64,000 bases of DNA from DASXUX01 sp036504595 (GCA_036504595.1 DASXUX010000038.1:1-64000), one strand, 5' to 3'. Positions 50,177 to 58,976 are shown, numbered from the stretch's first letter. Made by a program: numbers and translations. Notes: generated by a model not told the origin, from the sequence alone.

Positions 50177-51775
50177 TTTTTGTTGGACCGCTCGCACGAC
50201 CGGCGTTCCGGCGGCGATGCGCAGAACCACCACTTCGCTGCCGGCATCGATAAAGCCGCCTTCCGAAACCGCGTCGTAAGTGCTGCCGTCGATGCGCACT
50301 TTGCCGGCGGGACGCAGTACCGTTTCAGCCTGACCCCTTTGCCCGACAAGTTCCGAAGCGGAGCCGGTCGCGGATGAAGCCACATCGGCCAAGGCAGCGG
50401 CAACGCCTTCGCTCGTCGTCGTGCCGCGATTTTCCGTTTGCAGCGCCAGGCGGCTGAGGCCCGGCAACTTGGCTCCTCTAAGGAGCCCCGTGATCGCGGC
50501 GGCAACCAGCGTCATCATCGTAATCGTGCCCCACATGAACGCTTCCTTCAGAAGCTGGAGGTCGCCAGAAGACGCGCCGCCCTGGATGGCTCGCCAGAGG
50601 CTGACGCGTTCGGGCACAAACGAGAGCACGATGGAAACGATGATCAACCCAAAACCGGCGATCAGTCCGATGCCGAACGTGGGGAGAACGAAAACCTCCA
50701 TGGCGACGATCGCAGCGCCCACACCAAACATGACCAGTTCCGCAAGCCCCGCGTTGGCTGAAAAGATTTGCAGCCAGAAAAAGAGGCCCAGGCAGAAGGC
50801 GAACGTAATGTAGCCCACGCCGTGGCCGGGACTTTTCATCTCCCACAACAAAGCGATGACACCGATCAGAGCCAGCGCCACGCGCCACAGCGGGTGAGAC
50901 AAAAAGCGCGCGGCCTTTTCCGCCGGCGTTATCGTTGCTTCCTCAATGAGTGACGGCGCAATGTTCAGACCGCTGTAGATTTCGGACTCATCGGCAGCGA
51001 TTCCAGAAGCCAGTCCCGCATCCACGGCCTGGGTGGCGGTCAGCGTGAGGATCTGGTCTTTGTCTTTCCAGATCTTGGTGACGGCCGGCTTGACCGCCAT
51101 CACGTCGTAGCTTTCGCCCAGCATGAAACGGTTCTTCGGATCGCTGGTTTCGAGCAGTTTGACTTCACTGTCCACCATCGCGATGGCGATCGGGCAGGGG
51201 TAGCCATTCTGTTCGCAATAGCTGATCGCCAGCGCGCGCATGTTGCTGTCGAGTTTCTGGCGCATGTCTTTGCCGACGTCCATGCCGGGAATGACCGCTT
51301 TAGCCGCGCCGATACGGCTGGTCGGCGTCATCACGATCGCTTTGCAGCCCAGCGAAATGATCGCGCCGCCGGAAAGAGCTTTGTTTTGCACAAACGCGAC
51401 AACCGGGACTTTGCAGTTCTTAATGGCGTTGTTGATTTCTTCGCAGGAATCGACCAGTCCGCCGTTGGTGTGAATCTGCAAAATAACCAGATCGTACTTC
51501 TCCTGCTCAGCACGGTGCAGGCGGCGTTCGATGAAGTGGGCCTGCCAGGGATCGATGTAGCCGTCGTAGGTGGTCTCTTCATCGCTGACGGGGATGAGCA
51601 TGACCTTGGGCTTGTTCGGAAGCGTGAGTCCGTGTTTGGCTGGATTCAACGAGCCGCGAGCGATGCCAGTGACCGCCGGCGGGGCGCTGGAAGTCCCGTC
51701 GTCTTCAGCCTGCCCGGAATAAGCCGGCGCGGTCGCGATGAGAAGCAGCACAGCACAAACGTTCCGGCAGGACAT
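50162..51775 (-). CDS. NfeD-family membrane-bound serine protease (ClpP-class)
   Basis: 537 aa from the ATG at 51775 (GGAGG upstream). Signal peptide, then a periplasmic ClpP-crotonase-fold protease: VILQIHTNGGLVDSCEEINN, with the nucleophile Ser in NKALSGGAIISLG. Several transmembrane helices follow (WRVALALIGVIALLWEM; AELVMFGVGAAIVAMEVFVL), and a C-terminal NfeD domain (QAETVLRPAGKVRIDGSTYD). It is the long NfeD1b-type protein that pairs with the short form downstream. The last residues come from the heptamer array. Membrane-protein quality control is the family role. Confidence 0.9.
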   Translation of the reverse strand: MSCRNVCAVLLLIATAPAYSGQAEDDGTSSAPPAVTGIARGSLNPAKHGLTLPNKPKVMLIPVSDEETTYDGYIDPWQAHFIERRLHRAEQEKYDLVILQIHTNGGLVDSCEEINNAIKNCKVPVVAFVQNKALSGGAIISLGCKAIVMTPTSRIGAAKAVIPGMDVGKDMRQKLDSNMRALAISYCEQNGYPCPIAIAMVDSEVKLLETSDPKNRFMLGESYDVMAVKPAVTKIWKDKDQILTLTATQAVDAGLASGIAADESEIYSGLNIAPSLIEEATITPAEKAARFLSHPLWRVALALIGVIALLWEMKSPGHGVGYITFAFCLGLFFWLQIFSANAGLAELVMFGVGAAIVAMEVFVLPTFGIGLIAGFGLIIVSIVLSFVPERVSLWRAIQGGASSGDLQLLKEAFMWGTITMMTLVAAAITGLLRGAKLPGLSRLALQTENRGTTTSEGVAAALADVASSATGSASELVGQRGQAETVLRPAGKVRIDGSTYDAVSEGGFIDAGSEVVVLRIAAGTPVVRAVQQKVPGS

Positions 51776-51855
51776 GTATGAGCCTCCGCCGCCCGAGTAT
51801 AGACGTTTATCGCGGACCCGCAACACTCCCTGCGACCGACAGAACCGAGCGCAGC

Positions 51856-52192
51856 TCATCCATTTCCGTCCATATTCGTCCGTCCATGTCCGTCCATCTC
51901 GTCCGTGCCCGTCCGCCGCCCATGCTCATCCGTGCAATCCGTGCTCGTCCATGTTCGTCTGTGTCCGTTCGTGCTCATCCGTGCCCGTCCATGTCCGTCC
52001 ATGTCCGTCCGTGCCCGTCCATGTCCGTCCGTGCCCGTCCACCGCCCGTGCTCATCCGTGCTCATCCATGTCCGTCCATGTCCGTCCGTGCCCGTCCACC
52101 GCCCGTGCTCATCCGTGCTCATCCATGTCCGTCCATGTCCGTCCGTGCCCGTCCACCGCCCATGCTCGTCCGTGTCCGTCCACTCCGCCCAT
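51856..52192. repeat. Long GTCC-rich tandem array with a 57-bp higher-order unit
   Basis: Built from TCCGTCCATG and TCCGTGCCCG-like decamers. From about 52010 a 57-bp unit repeats almost exactly 2.7 times. All six frames are largely open because of the base composition, which makes spurious long ORFs; none is likely to be a protein. Confidence 0.88.
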
Positions 52193-52245
52193 GCCATCCA
52201 GCGCGCTGGCCGTTCCGTAGCTGCGGAGCAGCGGAACACGGGTAG

Positions 52246-52265
52246 CCCGCAGCGTAAGCTGCGGG
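52246..52265. repeat. GC hairpin CCCGCAGC-GTAA-GCTGCGGG
   Basis: A perfect 8-bp stem with tetraloop, downstream of the minus-strand gene at 52358. A second imperfect hairpin lies just before it (52211-52237). Confidence 0.5.
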
Positions 52266-52357
52266 GACGCATGGCCTTCGATGACGCAAGCCTCGGAGAG
52301 GCGACACAGCACCCGCGTAAGGACTGAACGCTTACTCTTTTACTTTTGCCTTTTTCC

Positions 52358-52627
52358 TTATCCAAAGGCTTCCGCCATTCGGCTCAGCCAGTCCCGCGCA
52401 AACGTTTCCTGCAAAGACCAATTGTCAAGAAACGGCGCTTCCGGCTTCTCTTCCGTCCCGCAATAAAGCTCCCGCGCACAAAACGCCAAAATAGCATCTT
52501 CGCGCGACGCAATCTCCCGCAGCAATCTGTCTTCCGCGCAGATGTAGTATCGCACGACTTCTTCAACGAGCGCGCGCTCGATCTGCCGAAACGTTCTGCC
52601 CAGCACATTGACGCACGCCCGATTCAA
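52358..52627 (-). CDS. Hypothetical helical protein, probably a C-terminal fragment
   Basis: From a TTG at 52627 the frame encodes 89 residues of plausible helical protein (RTFRQIERALVEEVVRYYIC; FLDNWSLQETFARDWLSRM). The same frame continues upstream without a stop for at least 17 more residues (ETRREDEQRKRDARITL), into the 3' end of the truncated transposase gene and a GTAGGCAG unit. It therefore looks like the tail of a gene whose 5' part was replaced. No family recognised. Confidence 0.4.
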   Translation of the reverse strand: MNRACVNVLGRTFRQIERALVEEVVRYYICAEDRLLREIASREDAILAFCARELYCGTEEKPEAPFLDNWSLQETFARDWLSRMAEAFG

Positions 52628-53421
52628 CGTGATCCGCGCATCCCGCTTACGCTGCTCGTCCTCCCGCCGCGTCTCAGTTTCTGTTCCCTGCCTACTGCTG
52701 CTGCGTGCACGTCAGGGTACTGTTTCAAGGCTTCCTTCACGCGTTCCAAGCGGTCCCGCGCCGCGCGTTCGCGAGCCGCCTTCTGCCGCGCGCTGCTGGC
52801 AGCAGGATCGTCGTGCAGTTCGCGGCGCAACGCCTGCACGCGCTCCTCAGCCTCTTTTTGAAACCGTTCGAGCGTCGCTTTGCGGCGAAACGATCCGCTG
52901 CCCGCGGCGGCCCGCACGCGCATGCCGTCATGCGCCACGCGGTCCAGCGTGACCAGTCCGGCCGCGCGCAAGCGCGCCACGCTTTGCGTCAGCAAGGTTT
53001 CGAACGCGCCGCCGGAATCGGCGCGAAAATCCGCGAGCGTGTGATAGTTGACCGACACCCCGCCGCAGAGCCAACGGTAGGCGATGCTTTCCTCGCACAA
53101 CTGGTCCAGTTGCCGTGCGCTGCCGACGGCGCGCAGCGTGGCGTACAGCCAGAGCGACAACAGGATGCGCGGGTCGATGGGAGTCCGCCCGGCGCGGCCT
53201 TCAATGGCGCGAATCTGCGCATACAGCCCGCTCAAGTCCGCCTCGCACGCAAACGCCCACACGACCCGGACCTGGTGGTCGTCGGCGATAAGGCTGTCCA
53301 GGTCGGACTCCAGCATTGTGACCTGATGGCGCTCGGGCGACTGCACGCGCGGCACTCCGCCAGGCGCCGCGTCGGCGCTGGACTTGGCATCCCCAACCTC
53401 GAAGAGCATGTCGTCTGGCAT
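52624..53421 (-). pseudogene. Truncated IS1182-like transposase
   Basis: About 265 residues from MPDDMLFEV. TPIDPRILLSLWLYATLRAV and YRWLCGGVSVNYHTLADFRA are the N-terminal DUF772 region of IS1182-family transposases; LVTLDRVAHDGMRVRAAAGS is the catalytic core's first Asp segment. The protein breaks off after ALKQYPDVHA, whereas full-length enzymes continue for about 200 more residues carrying the remaining catalytic residues. The lost 3' part is replaced by a GCAGTAGGCAG unit. No intact terminal inverted repeats were found. Confidence 0.8.
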
Positions 53422-53514
53422 CGTGGCCCCTTTGCGCACCGAACGCGTTGCGATGATATTATCTCGACGATGTCAGATGCCTTCTTGCTGGCCAAATCCG
53501 ATTTATTCACAAGC

Positions 53515-53755
53515 TCGAAGGGGCCGTACATGTCCCAGGGCAAGCGAGCAACGCAAGCGCCGCCCTGGGTTGTGTCGGTCCCCGCGTTGTTCCTCCTGAA
53601 AGGGCAGGACACTGCTGCGCCTTGTCTGGCCCTTTCAGGGCGGCGAAATCGAGATGGCGCCTCGACCCAGGGCGGCGAGCCGCTACGCGTCTCTTGCTCT
53701 GGGCTGACTTGTACGGCGCTTTCAGCGCGAAAGCTCTCGCAGACTGAAGAGTTAT
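53515..53755. repeat. Composite intergenic repeat with nested inverted repeats
   Basis: CCTGAAAGGGC (about 53596-53606) faces GGCCCTTTCAGG (about 53628-53639), and CCCAGGGC/GCCCTGGG (about 53535-53569) face each other nearby. The plus-strand translation (GKRATQAPPWV) resembles phrases I have seen as translated non-coding repeats in planctomycete-type genomes; that memory is not checked. No gene is supported between 53422 and 54199. Confidence 0.5.
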
Positions 53756-53933
53756 GAATTATCTACTATTAGCTCGTTTTGGTGCGTTAGCACGGGCCTG
53801 TTTTCATATAAACGATGACGCCAACAGCATTAGAAAAATCAGCTCTGGTGCGTTACGTGGTGCGCACCACTGCGCTCCGATCCCGCCGCCCCGCCGTGCG
53901 CGAACTCCATCACCGCGCACACACGCGCTGGTA

Positions 53934-53958
53934 ACTGGTCACTGATCACTGGTGACTG
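53934..53958. repeat. Heptamer array, ACTGGTC type
   Basis: ACTGGTC, ACTGATC, ACTGGTG, ACTG: four 7-bp units in the region before the di-haem gene. Confidence 0.75.
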
Positions 53959-54199
53959 AAAACGCCCGCCGCGCAATCTCCCGGTTCGTCATATACACCC
54001 CGCCATCGCGCAACAGGTTCAACGCCAGAGCCAGCCAATCCGGCGGCTCGTCCTTGGCGGGCTCGTCTTCGTATTTCGGCGAGCAAACCCGCCTTTTTTC
54101 TCCCCTCTTGAAAATTGCGGTGTATAAGCTATAAGCAACATTCGCACAACTCGTGCGAAAGCAATACGAAAGACGAAAGAAAGCTTGAGGAAAGCTGCG

Positions 54200-57100
54200 A
54201 TGGGCACAAAGACGACACTTCTCCCACTGGTTCTGCTGAGTTGCTGCATCCTCTATGGAGCGGATGCCGATCCGGCCTTCTACAAGAAGCAGGCCACGTG
54301 GGAAGAGACAGTCAGGATCTCGCGGGAGGCGCTGCTGGGGCAGGTGCAGGCGGCGGAGAAAAAACAGGTCGAACTGCGCGCGAACGATCCGCTTTTCAAG
54401 AACTTCAAAACGGTGGAACTGGCGCTGAAGTCGGGCGACGCGGCGGCGCAGCTTAAGGTGCCGTGCGCGGGACTGAAATCCTTGTTCGTGCGGTGCCAGA
54501 CGCGCGGGTGCGATGCGTACGTGGCGAACGCGAAGTTCATCGGCAAAGACGGCAAGGGGACAAACTGGGACCGCGTGCAGATCGTCAACCATTGGGGAGA
54601 AAAGAAGCTCGAAGGTGCCAAGAACGCGATCAGCATTCAAGGCAAAGACACCAAGAACTACCGGCGCTGGCGCAGTTGCGAAGTCGAGTTCGCGCTCGAC
54701 GGCAAGTTTGAGAGCTTCGAGGCGTGGATTCTTCCGGCGGAAGGAAACAAGAACGGGTCGGTCGCGCTGACGGCCGACTGTTTCTCCTTCTATGCGCCGC
54801 GCGATCAGCATGCGGCCGACGCGCAGCTCATCTGGAATCTGGTGCGGCGCGACTTCGGCGAGTACGACAAAACCAACCGCGTGGCGATCGGCGACCCGGA
54901 AAAAATTCTGGAGAGCAACTGGACGCCCGGGGACTTTAAGGGGCTCGCGGGCCGCTACGCGGGGAAATGTTCCGGCGAGTGGAAAACGAAAGCCGGGGCT
55001 CTGGTTCGAGACATGGTAGCGCCGGCCTCCGCGCCGGCCGGAAAGGACACCACCACTGTCTCGGCCGGCACGGAGGCCGGCACGGAGGCCGGCACCACCT
55101 TAGCGAAGGTGCGCGAGTTCTACTACCGCACGCTGCGGGCTCGCGACATGCAGCGGCAGATTCCGACGTTCGATTCGGCGGCAATGTTGCGGGCGATCGA
55201 AGATCTCGCGAAAACGTATCCCGCCAAATACCAGCCAGAGAAGTATCGGGCGTGCGTTCAGGATTTCGAAAAGCGAAAGGACGCGATTCTTGAGGGGCTG
55301 AAGGACGGCAAGGACGAGGCGCTGGCCGACGCGGAGAAGACGTGCGCGACGCTGCGGGAGTCCATGCTCGCCAACCCGCTGCTGGATTTCGACAAGATTC
55401 TGCTGGTGAAGCGAAACTTCAAAGACGGGTCGGCTCGGCACGTGATGGGTTCGGGCTGCGGGTTGATCGGGCTCAATTCGCACACGAACGACGACATTCC
55501 GCATTCAAATTGGGACAACGAGATTGGCGTCGTGTCGAACTTGCGCGGCGCTGTCGAATACAAGCGCGTCCACAAGCCAGCCGGTTCTCCAATCCTCCGC
55601 GATCTGGATCTGGAGTTCGATGGCGAGCGGGTCATGTTCAGCAGCATCAACGATCAGGACCGCTGGGGGCTCTTCGAAGTCAAAACGGATGGGTCCGGCC
55701 TGAAGCAGCTCACGCCGAAAGATCTGCCGGACGTCGATTTCTTCGATTCATGCTATCTGCCGGACGGACGCATCATCACGGCTTCGACAGCGGGATATCA
55801 GGGGCTGCCGTGCGAAAACGGCGGCAAACCGATGGTGAATCTGTATCAGCTCGATCCGGGCACGCAGAAAATCCGCCAGCTTACGTTCGAACAGGATAGC
55901 GACTGGCACCCGAGCATACTCAACGACGGGCGCGTGTTGTATCTGCGCTGGGAATACACGGACATCATGCACTATTACTCGCGGCGCCTGTTCTCGATGA
56001 ACCCGGACGGCACGACGCAGATGGCATACTACGGGTCGGGGTCGATGTTCCCGCCGGGCTTCAAATTCGCTCGCGCCGTGCCGGGACATCCGAGCAAGAT
56101 CGCGGGCGTGATCGCGGGCCATCATGATTTTCCGGAACACGGCCGGCTGGCGATCGTCGATCCGGACTTGGCCAGCGCGTATCCATTCCGCTTCCATCCG
56201 AAGACAAAGGAATGGGGGCCGGACGGCAGCTACAGCAACGTGATTCCGGAAATTCTGCCCGCGGAGAAAACGGGATTCGTGCAGGAGATCCCCGGCTGGG
56301 GCAAGCCAGTCGTGGGCAACGTGTGCGACGGAATCGCTCAGCAGGCGTGGAAGGAAGGGAAGCCGCAGTTCCTCAATCCGTGGCCGCTGAACGACAAGTA
56401 CTATCTCGTGACGATGAAGCGCAACAGCGACGCGCTGTGGGGAATCTACCTCGTTGACATTTTCGACAACATGACGCTGATCGCAGAAAACGAGACGGCC
56501 GGATACTTCCAGCCGATTCCGTTGCTGAAGCGCACGCGTCCGCCGCTGATCCAGGATCGCATCGACGAGAAGAAGAATTTCGCGGACGTGATGATCACCG
56601 ACATCTACGCCGGGCCGGGGCTGAAAGGAATTCCGAAGGGGAAGGTCAAAAGCATTCGCGTGCTGGCGTATCACTACGCGTACCTGGGGCGCGGCGGGCA
56701 TGAAGCGGTTGGCTTTGAGAGCAGTTGGGACGTGAAGCGCATTCTGGGTACATCCCCGGTGGAAGCGGACGGTTCAGCTCACTTTTTGATTCCCGCCAAC
56801 ACGCCGGTGTTTTTGCAGCCGCTGAATGACGAAGGCGCGGCTCTGCAACTGATGCGGACCTGGTTCGTTGGCATGCCGGCGGAACGGATTTCCTGCGTGG
56901 GCTGCCACGAAAAACGCGGCGAGACGCTGCCCCTGCGCACCTCCATCGCGGGCAAGCGCGATGCGAAGAAGCTCGACCCTTGGTACGGCGAGTCCCGGCC
57001 GTTCGCCTTCCAGCACGAAGTTTTTCCCGTCGTCGAGAAATATTGCATGGGGTGCCACGACGGTTCGCCGGCAAAGAAGACGTTGTCAATGAAGGACGCT

Positions 57101-58459
57101 CAAACCGCGTACAACAGTCTCCATCCGTATTGCCGGCGGCCGGGGCCAGAGAGCGACATGGAGATGTTCGTGCCGATGGAATACCACGGTTCGACCAGCC
57201 CGTTGATTCAGCTTTTGAAGAAAGGCCATTACGGCGTGCAGCCCGACAAGGAAGCGTACGAGCGGCTGTATTGCTGGATCGACTGCAACGTGCCGATGAA
57301 AGGACAGTGGACGCCGGACACGTTCCGCAACCAGCCGCAGGAAGCTCGGCGCAAGGAACTGGCCGCGAAGTTCGCCAACGTCGAAACCGATCCGGAAGAA
57401 GAATACCGCAAAGTGGCGGACGCCTTCGCCAAGCGCGCACCCGTGGCGTTCGTGCAGCCAGTGAGGCAGGCTGTCCAGCCTGCCGACAATCTGAAGGCTG
57501 ATGGTTTCCCGATGACCGCCGAAGCCGCAATCGCGATGCAGAAGTCACAAGCCGCCACACTCAAGCCTCAAGTCTCAAGCCTCAAGCCTGACGAAGCCTC
57601 AAGCCTCAAGTCCCAGGTCTCGAAGACGGTCACGCTGAGCGGCGGCATGAAGATGGACTTCGTTTTCGTGCCGGCGGGAAAGTTTGTGATGGGGAATCAG
57701 AGCGGGTATGCGGACGAGCAGCCGCGAACGATCGCAAATATCGGCAAGCCGTTCTGGATGGGCGCGACAGAAGTCACGAACGCTCAGTACGAAAAGTTCG
57801 ATCCCAATCACGACACGCGCTACATCGACGAGCACGGGAAAGACCACACGGTGCCGGGCTACATCGCCAATCATCCGGACCAGCCGGTGGCGCGCATTTC
57901 GTGGCAGGAAGCGATGGCCTTCTGCCAATGGATGAGCCGCGACGCAGGCGTCAAGGCGAACCTGCCGACCGAAGCGCAGTGGGAATGGGCGGCTCGCGCA
58001 GGGACCGCCACGCAGTTCTTCTACGGCGACAAAGACACGGACTTCGGCAAGTTCGCCAACCTGGCCGACCGCGGCGTGCGCTTCATGCGAACGACCTGGG
58101 ACGGCGGCAGCATGATCCACAAGCGGCGCGAATACCCGGTCGCGATGAATTTCCCTCTGCATGAAGAGCGCTTCGAAGACAAGTGGTTCGTGGTCGATTA
58201 TGTCGGCCAGTGCGAGCCCAACGCGTGGAGTCTGAAGGACATGGTCGGCAACGTCAGCGAATGGACGCGCTCCAGCTACAAGCCCTATCCTTATAAGGAG
58301 GACGACGGCCGCAACAGCGGCTCACCGAGCGAGCCCAAAGTCGCGCGCGGCGGGTCGTGGGCCGACCGGCCGGTGGATGCCGGGGCTTCGGTGCGGCGCT
58401 GCTACGAGGCGTATCAGAAGGTTCATGACGTGGGGTTCAGGGTGATCATAGAGGAATAG
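54200..58459 (+). CDS. Secreted di-haem HZS-alpha-like protein fused to an FGE domain
   Basis: 1419 aa from the ATG at 54200 (GAGGAAAG upstream). Signal peptide (LPLVLLSCCILYGADA). An NPCBM-like beta-sandwich occupies roughly residues 90-200. From about 430 a TolB/hydrazine-synthase-alpha-like propeller follows (WGLFEVKTDGSGLKQLTPKD; LYLRWEYTDIMHYYSRRLFS). Two C-x2-C-H haem sites lie at Cys899 and Cys949. The C-terminus from about 1150 is a complete FGE/SUMF1 domain: DFVFVPAGKFVMGNQSGYAD, LPTEAQWEWAARAGTATQFF, DMVGNVSEWTRS, ARGGSWADRP. Both halves are exported. Palindromic repeats (55015-55099) and a heptamer array (57561-57612) are translated in its linkers. Confidence 0.87.
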   Translation: MGTKTTLLPLVLLSCCILYGADADPAFYKKQATWEETVRISREALLGQVQAAEKKQVELRANDPLFKNFKTVELALKSGDAAAQLKVPCAGLKSLFVRCQTRGCDAYVANAKFIGKDGKGTNWDRVQIVNHWGEKKLEGAKNAISIQGKDTKNYRRWRSCEVEFALDGKFESFEAWILPAEGNKNGSVALTADCFSFYAPRDQHAADAQLIWNLVRRDFGEYDKTNRVAIGDPEKILESNWTPGDFKGLAGRYAGKCSGEWKTKAGALVRDMVAPASAPAGKDTTTVSAGTEAGTEAGTTLAKVREFYYRTLRARDMQRQIPTFDSAAMLRAIEDLAKTYPAKYQPEKYRACVQDFEKRKDAILEGLKDGKDEALADAEKTCATLRESMLANPLLDFDKILLVKRNFKDGSARHVMGSGCGLIGLNSHTNDDIPHSNWDNEIGVVSNLRGAVEYKRVHKPAGSPILRDLDLEFDGERVMFSSINDQDRWGLFEVKTDGSGLKQLTPKDLPDVDFFDSCYLPDGRIITASTAGYQGLPCENGGKPMVNLYQLDPGTQKIRQLTFEQDSDWHPSILNDGRVLYLRWEYTDIMHYYSRRLFSMNPDGTTQMAYYGSGSMFPPGFKFARAVPGHPSKIAGVIAGHHDFPEHGRLAIVDPDLASAYPFRFHPKTKEWGPDGSYSNVIPEILPAEKTGFVQEIPGWGKPVVGNVCDGIAQQAWKEGKPQFLNPWPLNDKYYLVTMKRNSDALWGIYLVDIFDNMTLIAENETAGYFQPIPLLKRTRPPLIQDRIDEKKNFADVMITDIYAGPGLKGIPKGKVKSIRVLAYHYAYLGRGGHEAVGFESSWDVKRILGTSPVEADGSAHFLIPANTPVFLQPLNDEGAALQLMRTWFVGMPAERISCVGCHEKRGETLPLRTSIAGKRDAKKLDPWYGESRPFAFQHEVFPVVEKYCMGCHDGSPAKKTLSMKDAQTAYNSLHPYCRRPGPESDMEMFVPMEYHGSTSPLIQLLKKGHYGVQPDKEAYERLYCWIDCNVPMKGQWTPDTFRNQPQEARRKELAAKFANVETDPEEEYRKVADAFAKRAPVAFVQPVRQAVQPADNLKADGFPMTAEAAIAMQKSQAATLKPQVSSLKPDEASSLKSQVSKTVTLSGGMKMDFVFVPAGKFVMGNQSGYADEQPRTIANIGKPFWMGATEVTNAQYEKFDPNHDTRYIDEHGKDHTVPGYIANHPDQPVARISWQEAMAFCQWMSRDAGVKANLPTEAQWEWAARAGTATQFFYGDKDTDFGKFANLADRGVRFMRTTWDGGSMIHKRREYPVAMNFPLHEERFEDKWFVVDYVGQCEPNAWSLKDMVGNVSEWTRSSYKPYPYKEDDGRNSGSPSEPKVARGGSWADRPVDAGASVRRCYEAYQKVHDVGFRVIIEE
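55015..55099 (+). repeat. Palindromic repeats translated inside the di-haem gene
   Basis: A one-mismatch reverse copy of the 24-mer (55015-55038) is followed by a partly duplicated forward copy (55064-55099). In frame they encode VAPASAPAG and AGTEAGTEAGT, in a linker. Confidence 0.75.
57561..57612 (+). repeat. Heptamer array inside the di-haem gene
   Basis: TCAAGCC, TCAAGTC, TCAAGCC, TCAAGCC and, after a 9-bp break, AAGCCTC/AAGCCTC/AAGTCCC. It is translated as LKPQVSSLKP-x4-SLKSQV, forming the linker between the haem part and the FGE domain. Confidence 0.85.
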
Positions 58460-58480
58460 GGTTCAGGGTTCGGGGTTCAG
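58459..58480 (+). repeat. Heptamer array GGGTTCA, left copy
   Basis: GGGTTCA, GGGTTCG, GGGTTCA starting on the last base of the di-haem gene's stop codon. An inverted array lies at 58934-58976. Confidence 0.85.
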
Positions 58481-58606
58481 AACGCAGAATTAAGGCTGAA
58501 TGCGAGCGAACGCAGGGCTACCGAAATCGCCACCGCGATCTGCTTGAAGGTCGAAGCTCGCGAGCGTGGGGGTCGTAGCTCATCGCGTAGCCGGGGGCCG
58601 GGCTCG

Positions 58607-58816
58607 TTACCGAGGCTTGCGTTTCCGGCGCAGCTTGGCGGCGATGGATTTCATCGTGTCGCCGGCCAGAAGCTTCTTTCGCTGCTTGGTATAGTCGCCG
58701 CTGCCGGTTTGATATTGCTGCATAAACCGAATCAGACCCGCAGGGCCAAGTTCGCGCGCCAGAGCTCGCAGGCCGCGCTCTCGCACTTCGTTTAAAGGTG
58801 GCTCGCGCGTAATCAT
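58607..58816 (-). CDS. Small antitoxin-like protein
   Basis: A 69-aa protein from the ATG at 58816 (AAGGAG upstream). EVRERGLRALARELGPAGLI, then RFMQQYQTGSGDYTKQRKKL and a Lys/Arg tail. This pattern (a helix ending in LG-x-x-x-x-IRF, then Q-x-x-x-GSGDYT) is one I know from small proteins often placed next to toxins of type II systems; no toxin gene is adjacent here. It is bracketed by inverted GGGTTCA-type arrays. Function unproven. Confidence 0.6.
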   Translation of the reverse strand: MITREPPLNEVRERGLRALARELGPAGLIRFMQQYQTGSGDYTKQRKKLLAGDTMKSIAAKLRRKRKPR

Positions 58817-58933
58817 GGGTTCTGCTCCTTGAATTAGTATAATCGCTATCGCTTCAGTCTCCAAACGGATTCGACCACGCGGCGAAGATCGCGCATAGCG
58901 TTCGGAGTCCAGCGTCCAGCGTAAGCCGTTCAC

Positions 58934-58976
58934 TGAACCCCGAACCCCGAACCCTGAACCCTGACCCCCGAACCCT
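58934..58976 (-). repeat. Heptamer array GGGTTCA, right inverted copy
   Basis: Six units TGAACCC, CGAACCC, CGAACCC, TGAACCC, TGACCCC, CGAACCC: the reverse complement of the array at 58459-58480. Confidence 0.85.

Noticed and set aside
51856..52192. CRISPR array
   Set aside because: Units are contiguous and short with no unique spacers of constant length, and no cas gene is present.
53939..54130. Minus-strand frame ending DEPPDWLALALNLLRDGG, MTNREIARRAF
   Set aside because: It looks protein-like, but there is no start codon in reach except one leaving 17 residues, and it ends inside the ACTGGTC array; it may be a relic but cannot be supported.
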